DNA of 64,000 nucleotides from VAZQ01 sp963841105 (lineage in GTDB: Bacteria; Pseudomonadota; Alphaproteobacteria; Rhizobiales; Xanthobacteraceae): positions 480,212 to 544,211 of the forward strand of contig CAWJCB010000028.1 in assembly GCA_963841105.1 (NCBI GenBank), read 5' to 3'. Below, in pieces: positions 46,246 through 56,003 of this stretch; position 1 is the first letter of the stretch; each line of letters starts with the position of its first letter. A program made the position numbers and the translations under genes. Under the pieces are notes generated by a model, which made no database searches, was not told the origin of the DNA, and saw only the letters and a program-made list of their open reading frames with translations.

Positions 46246-47090
46246 GGCCTGTCCTCATTTAGGCGATTCCCAAGGAGCAAAATGCGTGATTCCTGGGAGG
46301 TCAGCTGATTCGGGAGCTGACCAATGCGACGCTATGCCTTGCGAGACGACCAATGGGACAGGATCAAAGATACCCTGCCGGGCCGTGAGGGTCATGTGGG
46401 GGTTACGGCGAAGGACAATCGGCTGTTTGTGGAGGCCGTGATCTATCGTTTTCGTGCTGGCCTGCCATGGCGGGACTTGCCGGAGCGCTTTGGAGACCCG
46501 ATCAAGATCCACACACGATTTTCGCGCTGGGCGAAGAGCGGAGTGTGGCAGAAGGTATTCGAGATTTTGGCGGCCGATGCGGATAACGAATACGCCATGA
46601 TCGACAGCACGATCGTGCGCGCGCACCAGCACAGTGCGGGCGCCAAAAAAAAGACGGCGAAAACCAAGCGATCGGGCGCAGCAAAGGCGGATTGAGCACC
46701 AAAATCCATGCCTTGGTCGACGCCTTGGGCAATCCGGTTGCGTTCTTCCTGACACCAGGTCAAGCCCATGATCTACAAGGCGCCGATGCATTGCTGCCGC
46801 AGATGCAAGCCGATACTCTCTTGGCAGATAAGGCTTTCGATGCCGATGAACGCGTGATCGAACCCCTGCTCGCAGCAGGCAAGACGCCGGTGATCCCATC
46901 CAAGAGCAATCGCAAAATCCAACGCAGCTTCGACAAGGAGATGTACAAGGCACGCCATCTCATCGAAAATTTCTTCTGTAAGCTCAAGCAATTCCGGGCC
47001 GTCGCCACCCGTTACGACAAAACGGCGAGAAACTTCCTCGCCGGAATCCAATTGGCTGCGACTATCATTTTACTTAATTGAGGACAGGCC
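46246..47090 (+). mobile_element. IS5-family (IS427-like) insertion sequence, 845 bp
   Basis: Ends are inverted repeats beginning GGCCTGTCCTCA, flanked by a 4-bp target duplication CTAG (46242-46245 and 47091-47094). It contains one transposase read by -1 frameshifting. Perfect ends, intact duplication and restorable target gene point to a recent insertion. Confidence 0.95.
46324..47081 (+). CDS. IS5-family DDE transposase (orfA/orfB, programmed -1 frameshift)
   Basis: orfA (46324-46695) encodes the DUF4096 N-terminal domain (RRYALRDDQWDRIKDTLPG ... GLPWRDLPERFG) and the first Asp (MIDSTIVRAHQ). orfB, in the -1 frame, holds STKIHALVDALGNP, LLADKAFDAD (second Asp) and HLIENFFCKLKQFR (Glu). 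Eight A residues at 46645-46652 give a slippery A-AAA-AAA-G where ribosomes can slip back one base to yield one 252-residue protein. This arrangement is known for the IS427 group. Confidence 0.93.
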
Positions 47091-48318
47091 CTAGCTCGAA
47101 GGTGGTCGGCTGCTCGACCGGCATATCGGCAGGTTTCGAACCCCTCAATATCTTCGCGACCATTCGAGCCCGCTCTCTAAAGAGTTCAATGAACCGTGGG
47201 CCATAGCCGAGCAACCCCCCCTCTTCGGCCGTTTCAGGCCACTGATAGATTGCGGGTAATCGCAGTTGTGCGGCCTGCTCAATGATGAGACGTCGGTTCT
47301 GAAACAGCATCGGCGAGGCCAGCACGTTGAGTGCTGTTGCGCCCATCGCCCTCGCATCATCAATGCCCGAAATCAGTTCTTGGCTATTCGAAACACGAGC
47401 GATTACCAACTCCTTTCCGTGCGTTTGTGCGGAATTCTCCAAAGCTTCGAGATGTCGCAAACTCGCGACGTTGGAATCGGCGAGGACCGCTATCCGGCGC
47501 GCACTAGGAGCTGCCTCAATCAAGATATCCTGCCGTTTTCCATCGAGCTCGGGCGACATCAGACTGATGCCGGTAAAGTTGCCACCCGGCCGCGCAAGGG
47601 ATGCTGCAAATCCAGCGGCCACCATATCTTCCGTAATGACCACAATCGGAATTGTTCGGGTTGCCTTCTGGAAAGCGCGTGTAGCGGGGTCACCTCCGCT
47701 TATGATCGCGTCGGGTGCGGCCTTGCCCAACGCTGCCACCAATTCTTCGATTTGATCGCTGCGGAATTCAAACCCGCCTGGAACAATTGTAAGGTTTTGA
47801 CCTTCGGCGAAGCCTTGGACGCGCAATTCATCTACAAAAGCGACCATAGCAGGCGCAGCTCGCGGGAGCGGGAGCAGACAGCCAAGACGATAGGTCCGGC
47901 TAGGCTCCTGCGCAGTCAATGTAACGGGCGCTGATACGGATGCTGCCGATCCGCCAAGCAACGCAATGAACTCGCGCCTGTTCACTCGATGACCTCGTCT
48001 GGGCGAGATTTGAATTGCATCCGGCTATCCCCTGCCAATGAGGGCTGGGTTGCAAGATATCGGATTGCCCAGGATCAGTCAGGGGGGTGGGACGGAGCCG
48101 GTCGATCCGCGCCGACGAGGTGATCAAGTAACTGATCAGCAATCATCCTCGACTGCTGCGATGCACACTCCACTTCCGAGATGGGTCAAAAGCACGCTTT
48201 GGCAAGGCGATGTGAGTGCTTCCGCTCAACCTCAATCACCGGACCTTATCTCAAACGGTAGCGACGGCTGAGTCGTGCGTCGTGAGCAGGTGCAACAAAG
48301 ATCAGCGGTGCGTCAGCC

Positions 48319-49155
48319 TCACTCGATCACGTCATCGGCGAGCGCGAGCAGCTTGTCCGGCATCGCAAGCCCAATTGACTTCGCAGCCTTGAGGTTGATC
48401 ACAAGCTCGAACTTGGTTGGTTGCTCCACAGGCAGCTCGGCGGGCTTCGCGCCCTTCAGAACCTTATCGACGTACTCAGCGGCGCGACGGTACATATGCC
48501 GTCGGTCGACGCCGTACGAGATCAATCCGCCCGCCTCGGCAAACTCTCTGCTTCCGTACACGATCGGCAGCCGAGTCGTCATAGCGCGCTCCGCCATTTG
48601 CCGACGAGTACTCACCAGCAATGCATCTTCCAGCGTGAGTAGACCAGCTGCGCCAGCCTTCGCGGCGGCTTCGACGCCGGCCAGGACCTGATCGGCGCTT
48701 CTTGCTTCGAACACCTGGATCGGCTGTTCCGCCGCCACAGCCGCCGTCTTGAGCTGCCGCAATGCCAGCGCCGAGAACGGCGTATCCGGATTCATCAATA
48801 CGGCGACAGTCCCTTTACCTGGGAGAAGGTCGTCGAAGAGTTGTAGTCGCTTGCCAACGACATCGCTTGCTTCCGATGTGACGCCGGTGACATTTCCGCC
48901 TGGTCGGTTCAGGCTATTGATCAATCCAGCCCCAACTGGATCGCCAACACTTGCGAACACAATCGGTATTATGCTGGTAGCGGCCTTGGCTGCCTTTGCG
49001 GGCAGCGTTCCGAATCCCGAGATCAGCACGTCTGGTCTGGCGTTGACCAGCTCTGCGGCCAGTGAAGCAAGGAGTTCCGGTCGTCCTTCCGCGGAACGGT
49101 ACATAAACTCCAGGTTCTCGCCTTCGCGATAGCCAAGCTCCTGCAGCCGTTGCAT
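48319..49155 (-). CDS. ABC_sub_bind binding protein 8, 5' truncated (no signal peptide)
   Basis: A 278-residue frame from ATG 49155 (MQRLQELGYREGENLEFMYR) with NRPGGNVTGVTSE, GGLISYGVDRRHMYRRAAEY and the C-terminus LLALADDVIE. Codons upstream of the ATG still read as family sequence (SFRIAYLAFVTG, and AWAQQ further up), but a stop follows and the twin-Arg signal is gone. It would be cytoplasmic and is best viewed as a degraded member. Confidence 0.8.
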   Translation of the reverse strand: MQRLQELGYREGENLEFMYRSAEGRPELLASLAAELVNARPDVLISGFGTLPAKAAKAATSIIPIVFASVGDPVGAGLINSLNRPGGNVTGVTSEASDVVGKRLQLFDDLLPGKGTVAVLMNPDTPFSALALRQLKTAAVAAEQPIQVFEARSADQVLAGVEAAAKAGAAGLLTLEDALLVSTRRQMAERAMTTRLPIVYGSREFAEAGGLISYGVDRRHMYRRAAEYVDKVLKGAKPAELPVEQPTKFELVINLKAAKSIGLAMPDKLLALADDVIE

Positions 49156-49349
49156 GATTATGGTTGAGTCTTTGCCAGTTACGAAGGCAAGGTAAGCGAT
49201 CCGAAACGATCTGCTCTGCTGCGCCCAAGCGGTGGGTCACGAACGGCCCAAAGGCTGAGTCCGCGATGAGTCCGCTGTCATCAATCAACAGACATGAGTG
49301 GGCACGTTTTTGGATGCCTCTTCCGTGCCAAAACTGCCCATTAGCAGCG

Positions 49350-50353
49350 TCACTCAATAACCTCGTCTACGAGTGCGAGCAGATTTGCCGGCACAGCGAG
49401 ACCGAGTGCCTTGGCGGTCTTGAGATTGATGGCCAGTTCTGACACGGTCGGCTGCTGGACCGGCAGATTGGCGGGCTTCTCGCCCTTGAGGATGCGATCG
49501 ACATATGCTGCGGCACGCCCGTACATATCGGCGCTGTTGAACCCGTATGAGATCAGGCCGCCGGCAGCGGTAAAGTAGCGATAGCCGTAGATAGTGGGCA
49601 CACGTGGCGCGCGGCAAGCGCGATGATCTGCTCGCGATGAACGTCGGTAAAGGCGTCAGGTAGGACGATGAGGCCACCGCCTGCGCCCGAACCAAGCATG
49701 CTCATGGTGCCCTCGATCTCGGCGGGGTCGTGGATCAGTGCGCCAGTGGGCTTCACCGCGAAGGATGGAGCCGCAGTCTCGAACGAGCGCAGGAAACCTG
49801 GCCCATAAGGAGCTGTCATGGGATTGAACATCAGCGCGACGCGGACCAGATGCGGCGCGATGCCCTTGAGCAACTCGAGCCATTTCCCGCTCATCTCGTA
49901 CTCAAGGCTCGCGAAACCCGTCACGTTGGCGCCCGGATGAGCAAGGCTCGCGACGAAACCCTGGCTGACCGGATCAGCGACCCGTACGAATACGATGGGA
50001 GTGGTGCGTGTCTCCCGCCGCAAGGCAGCCACCGCGAGCGAACCACCTGCCAGGACGGCCTCCGCTGGTAAACCAACTAGTTCAGCGGCATGGGTTTGCA
50101 TTTGGGCGGGATCGGCACTCGCGTAGCGATATTCGATCAGGATGTTGTTGCCGGTCGTCCATCCGAGTTGCCAGAGCCCCTTCCGGAAATTCTGAAGATC
50201 ACGCTGCGCGTCCGGGTCGTCCGGGGCAACCCGCAGCAGTACCGCGATCCGTCGCACTCGGTCCGGCTGCTGCGCGCGCGCTGCGAGCGGCCACGTCGCC
50301 GCGCCGCCAACCAGAGTAATGAACTCGCGTCGCTTTAGTTGATTGAATTGCAT
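49350..50353 (-). pseudogene. ABC_sub_bind periplasmic binding protein 9 (frameshifted)
   Basis: ATG 50353 starts MQFNQLKRREFITLVGGAA; cleft loop AHPGANVTGFASL. At about 49597-49602 one base is lost after ALAARH, and the frame resumes as VPTIYGYRYFTAAGGLISYG, ending LLALVDEVIE at 49350; about 334 residues when repaired. Upstream 90 bp closely match those of binding protein 4. Confidence 0.85.
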
Positions 50354-50709
50354 CCGCTGCCTCTGGCCAGAATGGCAGCATAGCGATTGACGAGCATCAA
50401 GTCAGGGGCTTGCCGCAGTGCGGAATTTCGCCCCGGCTTATGACTGTTTGGGGTCAAACTGCTACTAAGACCGAAGCCACCCCTATGTCAGCTTCCACCA
50501 GCAGCGGACTATCACTGCATTGGCTCTCGTCCGAGTCGTGCCACAAGCAGACTCATGCAGCGCAGCAAGATGCGTATACGGACTGACCAGCATCGTTCAA
50601 CATCGTCTACCTATTCAAGCTCGCTTGGGCTAGCATCCTGACATCGGCGATAGGCAGTCCCAGCATCGCCAGCCGGGAGAGTCGGCTCCGCCTGTTCGCG
50701 CAATGGCCC
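50354..50709. other. Intergenic region with conserved binding-protein flanks
   Basis: Left part (50354-50445) is the conserved upstream block of binding protein 9 (GGCAGCATAGCGATTG ... AGTCAGGGGCTTGC). At about 50532-50568 GTGCCACAAGCAGACTCATG and GCAGCGCAGCAAG match the 3' flank seen after other family members, although no such gene follows here. Confidence 0.5.
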
Positions 50710-50782
50710 TCCGATCCGCGCAATGCGTATCCCCGCCTACTGGGCACCGTTCGTGGTAGTCGGAGAAGGTGCGGCGAGGTGA
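50710..50782 (+). pseudogene. Remnant of the 3' end of a third CHAT gene
   Basis: Encodes SDPRNAYP then, after a one-base shift, AYWAPFVVVGEGAAR-stop, identical in style to the C-termini at 21470-21538 and 53828-53899. It lies directly before copy 2, suggesting an ancestral tandem array of CHAT genes. Confidence 0.85.
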
Positions 50783-50820
50783 GCGGGGTTGTGCCTTTGC
50801 GATGTGCACCGAGGACGCAA

Positions 50821-53800
50821 ATGCCAATCGATTCTTCAATATGCAACAGAGCCGCCCTCTATCTCACTGCTCTGGTGCTTTCATTTACAGCAGCGTGGTT
50901 GGCGCCGCTCCACGCTCAGCCCGCCGATATCGCGAACATCTACAAGCAATATCAAACCGCCTATGACGCCGCGGATTATCCCACGGCCCTTGCGGCTGCC
51001 GAAAAATTCGAGGCGGCGGTCAAGGCACGGTTTGGGACAAACCATCCCTTGTATTGGAATGCACTCGTTGCCTTGGGCAATCTGTATGACGACTACCTCA
51101 ACCGGGTGCCGGAGGCAGAGGAGTTCTACAAAAGAGCAATAACCATCAGCGAACGCACGCGTGGCCCGAACCACCCGGATGTCGCCGTTGTGCTCAACAA
51201 CATGTCTGTGATGTACCGGAGTGTTGGCCGATATCGCGAAGCGGAGGCAGCAATAAAGCGTGCAATTACCATTCAGGAAGAGGCGCGTGGCCGGGATGAC
51301 GTCGAGGTTGCTAGGCAGATGCATAATCTTGGCCGGATTTATGCCTTGCAGAACCGATCACTCGAGGCAGAAGACCTTTACAAGCGTGCGCTGGCGATCC
51401 GCGAGCGAAGGCTTGGCCCGAATCACGCCTACACAGCGTCAACGATTGTCTTTCTGGCTCAGCTCTATTGTGGCCAGGACCGCTTCGCCGAGGCCGAGGG
51501 TCTTCTGAAACGCGCCCTGCTGAACCAGGAGAAAGCCTACGGGAAGAACCATGGCTACGTCGCAATGATCCTCGATCAGTTGGCCGAAGCCTATATAGGC
51601 CAGAATCGCTACGACGAAGCGGAAGCGGTGACGAAGCGCTCATTGGCAATCAATGAGAAAGGCGCCGGTGCGACCACTGCGACGATGCTTTCTACGCTCG
51701 AGGTGCTTGCAGATATCAATTATCGGCAGAAACGCTATAGGGAGGCCGAGAGCCTCATGCAACGTGCTCTGGGGATCACCCGTAGCGCTTTCGGCGAGAA
51801 CTATCCCATTGACACCTACGTTCTTGATCGACTGGGACTGGTCTATCAGATGAAGGGCCGCTTCAGCGAAGCCGAGGCAAGCTACAAGCGTGCACTGGCA
51901 GCCGATCCGCAGGATTCTCCGGCTCTTATCAATCTCGCGGAACTGTACGCCACCCTGGGCGACATCGAGAATGCGGTTCTCCACTCGCGCAAGGCGATCG
52001 CGGCCGTGAATGCGCATGCGGCGGCGGAGGCCGCTCGCGCGCCCAGCAAGGTGGGCGCGTCCGGTTCTGCACGGCAAATTACGGCAGATTTCTTCCGGCT
52101 TCACGTTGCCAACCTGAGTGCCGCCACCCGGAAAGCAGCCGCGCCCACACCCGCGCTCGACAGCGAAGCCTTCGAAGTCGCGCAGCAGGCGGAGCAGTCA
52201 TCAGCCGCCAGCGCCGTCCATCAGTTGGGATTGCGCTTTGCGGCCGGTAACGATGCGCTGGCTGCTCTCGTACGTGAGCGCCAGGACCTTACTGCCTTCT
52301 GGCGGGAGCGCGACAGCGCGTTGATCGAGGCGCTTTCGCAGGCGCGAGGTCAGGCAAATCAATCAACCGTCGAGAAAATCCGCAAGCAGATTGCGGAGAC
52401 CGAAACCAGGCTCATGAGAATTGTAGCCCGGATCGAGAAGGAATTTCCTGACTATGCTGCTCTCGCTGGCGCAAAGCCGCTGAAGGCTGATGAGGTTCCA
52501 CGGATGCTCGGCCCGAACGATGCGCTTGTTTTCTATCTGACGGGTCCCAAGGAATTCTCGATTGGGAACAAGGAAACATATGTTTTCGCGCTGACGCGGG
52601 AAGGGTTTGTGTGGAAAGCGATCCTGCTGGGCGCCGACGGGCTGGCGGAGAAAGTCACCGCATTCCGCCGCGGGCTTGACGTGGAGGCCTTGCATCGCGG
52701 GTTGGTACGTACCGACTGCACGCAAGCGCAGGCGAAAAGCCGTGGACTGTCGCGTGCAGAATGCGGCCGGGTTCTCGCGAATGAATGCGAGGAGGCTAGC
52801 CTCCGCGGCCTCGCCCGCGACGACTGCACGCCCGCCGACGGCCCGCGCGAGCTGTTCGATCTTGCGCTCGCGCATGAGCTCTATGGCACGCTCATCGGCC
52901 CGGTTGAGGGGCTGATCAAGGACAAAAAGCACTTGATCGTCGTGCCGTCGGGGCCACTCACTGCCTTGCCGTTCCATCTGCTGTTGACGGAGAAGCCTGC
53001 GGTCGCGGTGCCGCAGATGAAGACGCCGCGCGATCTTGCCGCTTATCGCGATGTGCCCTGGCTGCTGCGCCGCCATGCGGTGAGCGTGATGCCCTCGGTC
53101 GCGAGTTTAAAGGCGCTGCGCGTGTTCGCGCGGAAAGACGAGGCAAAGAGCCCGCTGATCGGCTTCGGTGATCCGGTTCTTCAATGCCGAGGAGGAGAAC
53201 CGGCCGGACGCGGAGCAAAGGCGCGTTGTTGCTACTCGCTCCTACACCGAGTTCTGGAAAGGCGTGGACATCGACCGCAGCATGCTGAGCAAGGCGCTGC
53301 CGCGCCTGCCGGAGACCACGGCGGAGCTGCGGGCCGTGGCGCAAAATCTCGGCGCGCCACAAAGCAGCATCCATCTGCGCCAGGACGCCAGCGAAACGAC
53401 GGTCAAGCACGCGGCGCTATCCGATTATCGTGTGGTCTATTTCGCCACCCATGGCCTTGTCGCGGGTGAGATCAAGGGCCTGGCCGAGCCGTCGCTCGCG
53501 CTGACGCTCCCGAAGCAGCCGAGCGATGTAGACGATGGTCTCCTTACCGCCAGCGAAGTAGCGCAGCTCAAGCTGAACGCGGATTGGGTGGTGCTCTCCG
53601 CCTGCAACACCATCGCGGGCGATAAGCCCGGCGCAGAAGCACTCTCAGGACTGGCGCGCGCCTTCTTTTATGCGGGTGCGCGTGCGCTCCTAGTCTCGCA
53701 CTGGGCGGTGGAGAGCAACGCTGCAATGCGCCTTACGACCTCGACGTTCGACATTATGAAGTCTGACCCCGCAATCGGCCGTGCCGAGGCGCTTCGCCGT

Positions 53801-53899
53801 GCCATGCTCGCCTACATCGACGATACGTCAGATCCGCGCAATGCCTACCCGGCCTACTGGGCACCGTTCGTTGTGGTCGGAGAAGGGGCGGCGAGGTGA
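50821..53899 (+). pseudogene. Secreted TPR-CHAT protein, copy 2 (frameshifted)
   Basis: ATG 50821 gives a signal peptide (hydrophobic core about residues 12-27, cleavage near LHAQPA), then eight or nine 42-residue TPRs to about residue 390, a helical linker with FPDYAALAGAKPLKADEVP, the RGLxRx(D/E)C repeats and a CHAT domain (His in VVYFATHGL, Cys in VLSACNT). An extra T near 53177 (CCGGTTCTTCAATG for CCGGT-CTTCAATG) breaks the frame about 90 residues before the His; repaired length about 1026. Roughly collinear with copy 1 but with fewer TPRs. Confidence 0.85.
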
Positions 53900-53966
53900 G
53901 CGGGCCAGGTTCCCTCGCATAAGTACTGTGCCGCTTCGCGCCATAACCAGACGATCTTCATTTCAG

Positions 53967-54013
53967 TATTTCTAGAAATATTTCTTGACTTGCAGGCTAC
54001 ATTTCCATATCTA
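53967..54013 (+). promoter_or_regulatory. Candidate arsR promoter with operator palindrome
   Basis: A perfect 14-bp palindrome TATTTCTAGAAATA (53967-53980) lies just upstream of TTGACT (53985-53990); 17 nt later comes TATCTA (54008-54013), a weak -10. A looser repeat ATTTC...GAAAT flanks the -10. ArsR would bind the palindrome and block transcription until As(III) arrives. With the ATG at 54021 the transcript may be leaderless. Confidence 0.5.
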
Positions 54014-54020
54014 CTGAAAT

Positions 54021-54379
54021 ATGAAAAAGCGCGACGCAGTGGCGGCATTGGCCGCTCTCGCCCAGGACAATCGGCTCGATGTCTATCGCCTGCTTGTGCA
54101 GGGGGACCAGAAGGTATGTCTGCGGGAAGCGTCGCCAGCGCCCTAAAGCTCGCGACGAACACACTCACATTCCACCTTGATCGCTTGCGCCATGCCGGAC
54201 TTGTCACCGTGCGGCGTGATGGTCGCTCGATGATCTACGTGGCACGGTTCGACACGATGAACGCATTGCTCGGCTACTTGACCGAGAACTGCTGCCAGGG
54301 CCGCCCCGACCAGTGCACGCCTGACGAACGCAAGGCTCCCGCGCGCTCTGCGGCACGTCAAAAGGAGCGAGTGTCATGA
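54021..54379 (+). pseudogene. arsR: ArsR arsenic-responsive repressor (frameshifted)
   Basis: ATG 54021 begins MKKRDAVAALAALAQDNRLD, and the remainder continues in another frame as GPEGMSAGSVASALKLATNT, LTFHLDRLRHAGLVTVRRDG (recognition helix and wing) and ENCCQGRPDQC. One base is missing in the GGGGG run near 54099-54103; repaired length is 119 residues. The C-terminal Cys-Cys...Cys cluster resembles the As(III) site of ArsR types that lack the N-terminal CVCDL site. Its last codons overlap grxB by 4 nt. A loss of repression, or a base-call error, would follow. Confidence 0.85.
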
Positions 54380-55014
54380 GGCTCTATATGTTCGAGCACT
54401 GCTCTCTCTGCTTTCGCGTGCGCATGATCGCTGCGCTCAAGCACCTGCATTTGCAGGAGACCGTCGTCCTCGACGACGATTCCGACACAATGGTCGGACT
54501 TGTCGGCAAACGGGTGATCCCGATCCTCGTGAAGGATGACGGCCAATGCATGTTGGAAAGCATGGATATGGTCACACACGTCGATGGCCTCGGCGATTCC
54601 GTCCTCGCCGGCCCGCAACGCAGCGAAGTCGCCGCATGGGCCGACAAAGTTGTCACCAAGACCGCGCCGCTGACCATGCCGCGCTATCCGCTGCTCGGCT
54701 TGCCGGAGTTCGGCACGGTCGCCGCGCTCGACCACTACAATCTGCGAAAGCGCAAGACGTTCGGCGATTTTGTCGAACTGCGCGCCAACACTCGACATCA
54801 CATCAACGAGTTGATGCCCGATCTTGAGGACCTAGACCGATTGATCGAAAGCCCGACCGCGATCAATGGCACACTGTCGCTCGACGATGTTCGCGTGCTG
54901 CCGCTGCTGCGATCCGCTGCAATCGTGAAGGGGCTTCGCTTTCCGCACAAGGTCCGGGAGTATTTTGAATCAATGATGGACCGCATCGGCTATCAGCCGT
55001 TGCCTGCCGTATAG
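54376..55014 (+). CDS. grxB: Glutaredoxin 2 (GrxB-type)
   Basis: A 212-residue GST-fold glutaredoxin: CSLC active site at residues 9-12 (GrxB of E. coli has CPYC), VGKRVIPILVKDDG, MLESMDMVTHVD and the C-terminal helical domain ending with LSLDDVRVLPLLRS. It reduces glutathione-mixed disulfides and is a good electron donor for arsenate reductases. Its ATG overlaps arsR (ATGA-like 4-nt overlap), so it is the second gene of the arsenic operon. Intact. Confidence 0.88.
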   Translation: MRLYMFEHCSLCFRVRMIAALKHLHLQETVVLDDDSDTMVGLVGKRVIPILVKDDGQCMLESMDMVTHVDGLGDSVLAGPQRSEVAAWADKVVTKTAPLTMPRYPLLGLPEFGTVAALDHYNLRKRKTFGDFVELRANTRHHINELMPDLEDLDRLIESPTAINGTLSLDDVRVLPLLRSAAIVKGLRFPHKVREYFESMMDRIGYQPLPAV

Positions 55015-55025
55015 GAGCGACCGTC

Positions 55026-55469
55026 ATGAAGCGAATGCACGTGCACGTCGCCGTTGCCGATCTAAAACAATCGATCGGCTTCTATTCGGCACTGTTTGCT
55101 GCGGAGCCTGCGGTCATCAAGACGGATTACGCCAAGTGGATGCTTGACGATCCTCGCGTCAATTTCGCTATCTCTACTCGTGGTCGGCAACCCGGACTCG
55201 ATCATCTCGGAATCCAAGTCGAGGACCACGACGAGTTAACTGAAATTCATGCCCGGCTGCACAAGGCGGGCGGCAACGTCATCGAGCAAGGGCAAACGGC
55301 TTGCTGCTATGCCAAATCGGAAAAATCTTGGATCGACGATCCGGCTGGCATCTCATGGGAAACGTTCCTTACCACGGGCGAGAGCACTGACTACGGCGAC
55401 GGCACGGGCGAGCGCGTTGCACGAGTCGCGCATGAGAAGTCGTGTTGCGCGCCGCAGCTCGCCGCGTGA
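55026..55469 (+). CDS. arsI: ArsI/CadI-type C-As lyase (VOC fold)
   Basis: A 147-residue vicinal-oxygen-chelate dioxygenase. Iron ligands fit His5 (MHVHVAV), His60 (GLDHLGIQV) and Glu112 (GISWETFL); the vicinal Cys93-Cys94 (TACCYAKSEK) matches the arsenic-binding pair of ArsI, and a C-terminal CC adds thiols. ArsI splits the carbon-arsenic bond of trivalent methyl- and aromatic arsenicals, releasing As(III). 11 nt after grxB. Cadmium-induced CadI is a close alternative name. Confidence 0.88.
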   Translation: MKRMHVHVAVADLKQSIGFYSALFAAEPAVIKTDYAKWMLDDPRVNFAISTRGRQPGLDHLGIQVEDHDELTEIHARLHKAGGNVIEQGQTACCYAKSEKSWIDDPAGISWETFLTTGESTDYGDGTGERVARVAHEKSCCAPQLAA

Positions 55470-55472
55470 GGC

Positions 55473-56003
55473 GTGCCGTGGCCGAAATTGTTCAATGTGT
55501 TGTTCCTTTGCACCGGCAATTCGGTTCGCTCGATCATGGCGGAAGCCATCCTAAACAAGCTGGGTGCGGGCAAATTCCGCGCCTACAGCGCGGGCAGTCA
55601 GCCGAAAGAACAGGTGCACCCGGAAACGATTCGGCTGTTGCAGGGCCTTGGCTATGACACTTCGGGCTTTCGTTCAAAGTCATGGAATGAATTCGCCAAG
55701 CCCGGCGCGCCGCCGCTCGATTTTGCATTCACCGTTTGCGACAACGCCGCTGGCGAAACGTGCCCGATATGGCCGGGTCAACCGATGACGGCTCATTGGG
55801 GCATTCCCGATCCGGCCGCAGTCAAGGGCAATCCGGCCGAGATCGCGCTCGCGTTCAAGGATGCTTATCGCATGTTGCATCAGCGCATCGGCATATTCGC
55901 GGCGTTGCCGCTGCGCTCGCTCGATCAACTCAGCCTGCAAGCTAAGCTGAAAGAGATCGGCCGCACGCAGGGCGCGACTGCGAAGGCGTCCGAGCCGACC
56001 TGA
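55473..56003 (+). CDS. arsC: Arsenate reductase, LMW-PTP type
   Basis: A 176-residue arsenate reductase: P-loop CTGNSVRS with Cys13 nucleophile, YSAGSQPKEQVHPETIRLL, KSWNEFAKPGAP and TVCDNAAGETCPIWPGQP carrying two further Cys for disulfide relay. It converts As(V) to As(III) with a thiol donor, here plausibly GrxB/glutathione or thioredoxin. Start GTG 55473, 3 nt after arsI. Intact. Confidence 0.9.
   Translation: MPWPKLFNVLFLCTGNSVRSIMAEAILNKLGAGKFRAYSAGSQPKEQVHPETIRLLQGLGYDTSGFRSKSWNEFAKPGAPPLDFAFTVCDNAAGETCPIWPGQPMTAHWGIPDPAAVKGNPAEIALAFKDAYRMLHQRIGIFAALPLRSLDQLSLQAKLKEIGRTQGATAKASEPT

Larger units (their letters stand above)
46159..47985 (-). pseudogene. ABC_sub_bind periplasmic binding protein 7, split by an IS5-type element
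   Basis: ATG 47985 (MNRREFIALLGGSAASV) leads through ARPGGNFTGISLM and GGLLGYGPRFIELFRERARM to PTTFEL, where the element (46246-47090) interrupts. Past the element the same frame resumes as VINLKSANAIGHDVPAG and LVLRADKVIE, stop at 46159. Removing the element plus one CTAG restores an uninterrupted 325-residue protein. The insertion replaces the last 30 or so residues with GPVLN, so the disrupted product would lack its C-terminal strand. Confidence 0.93.
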
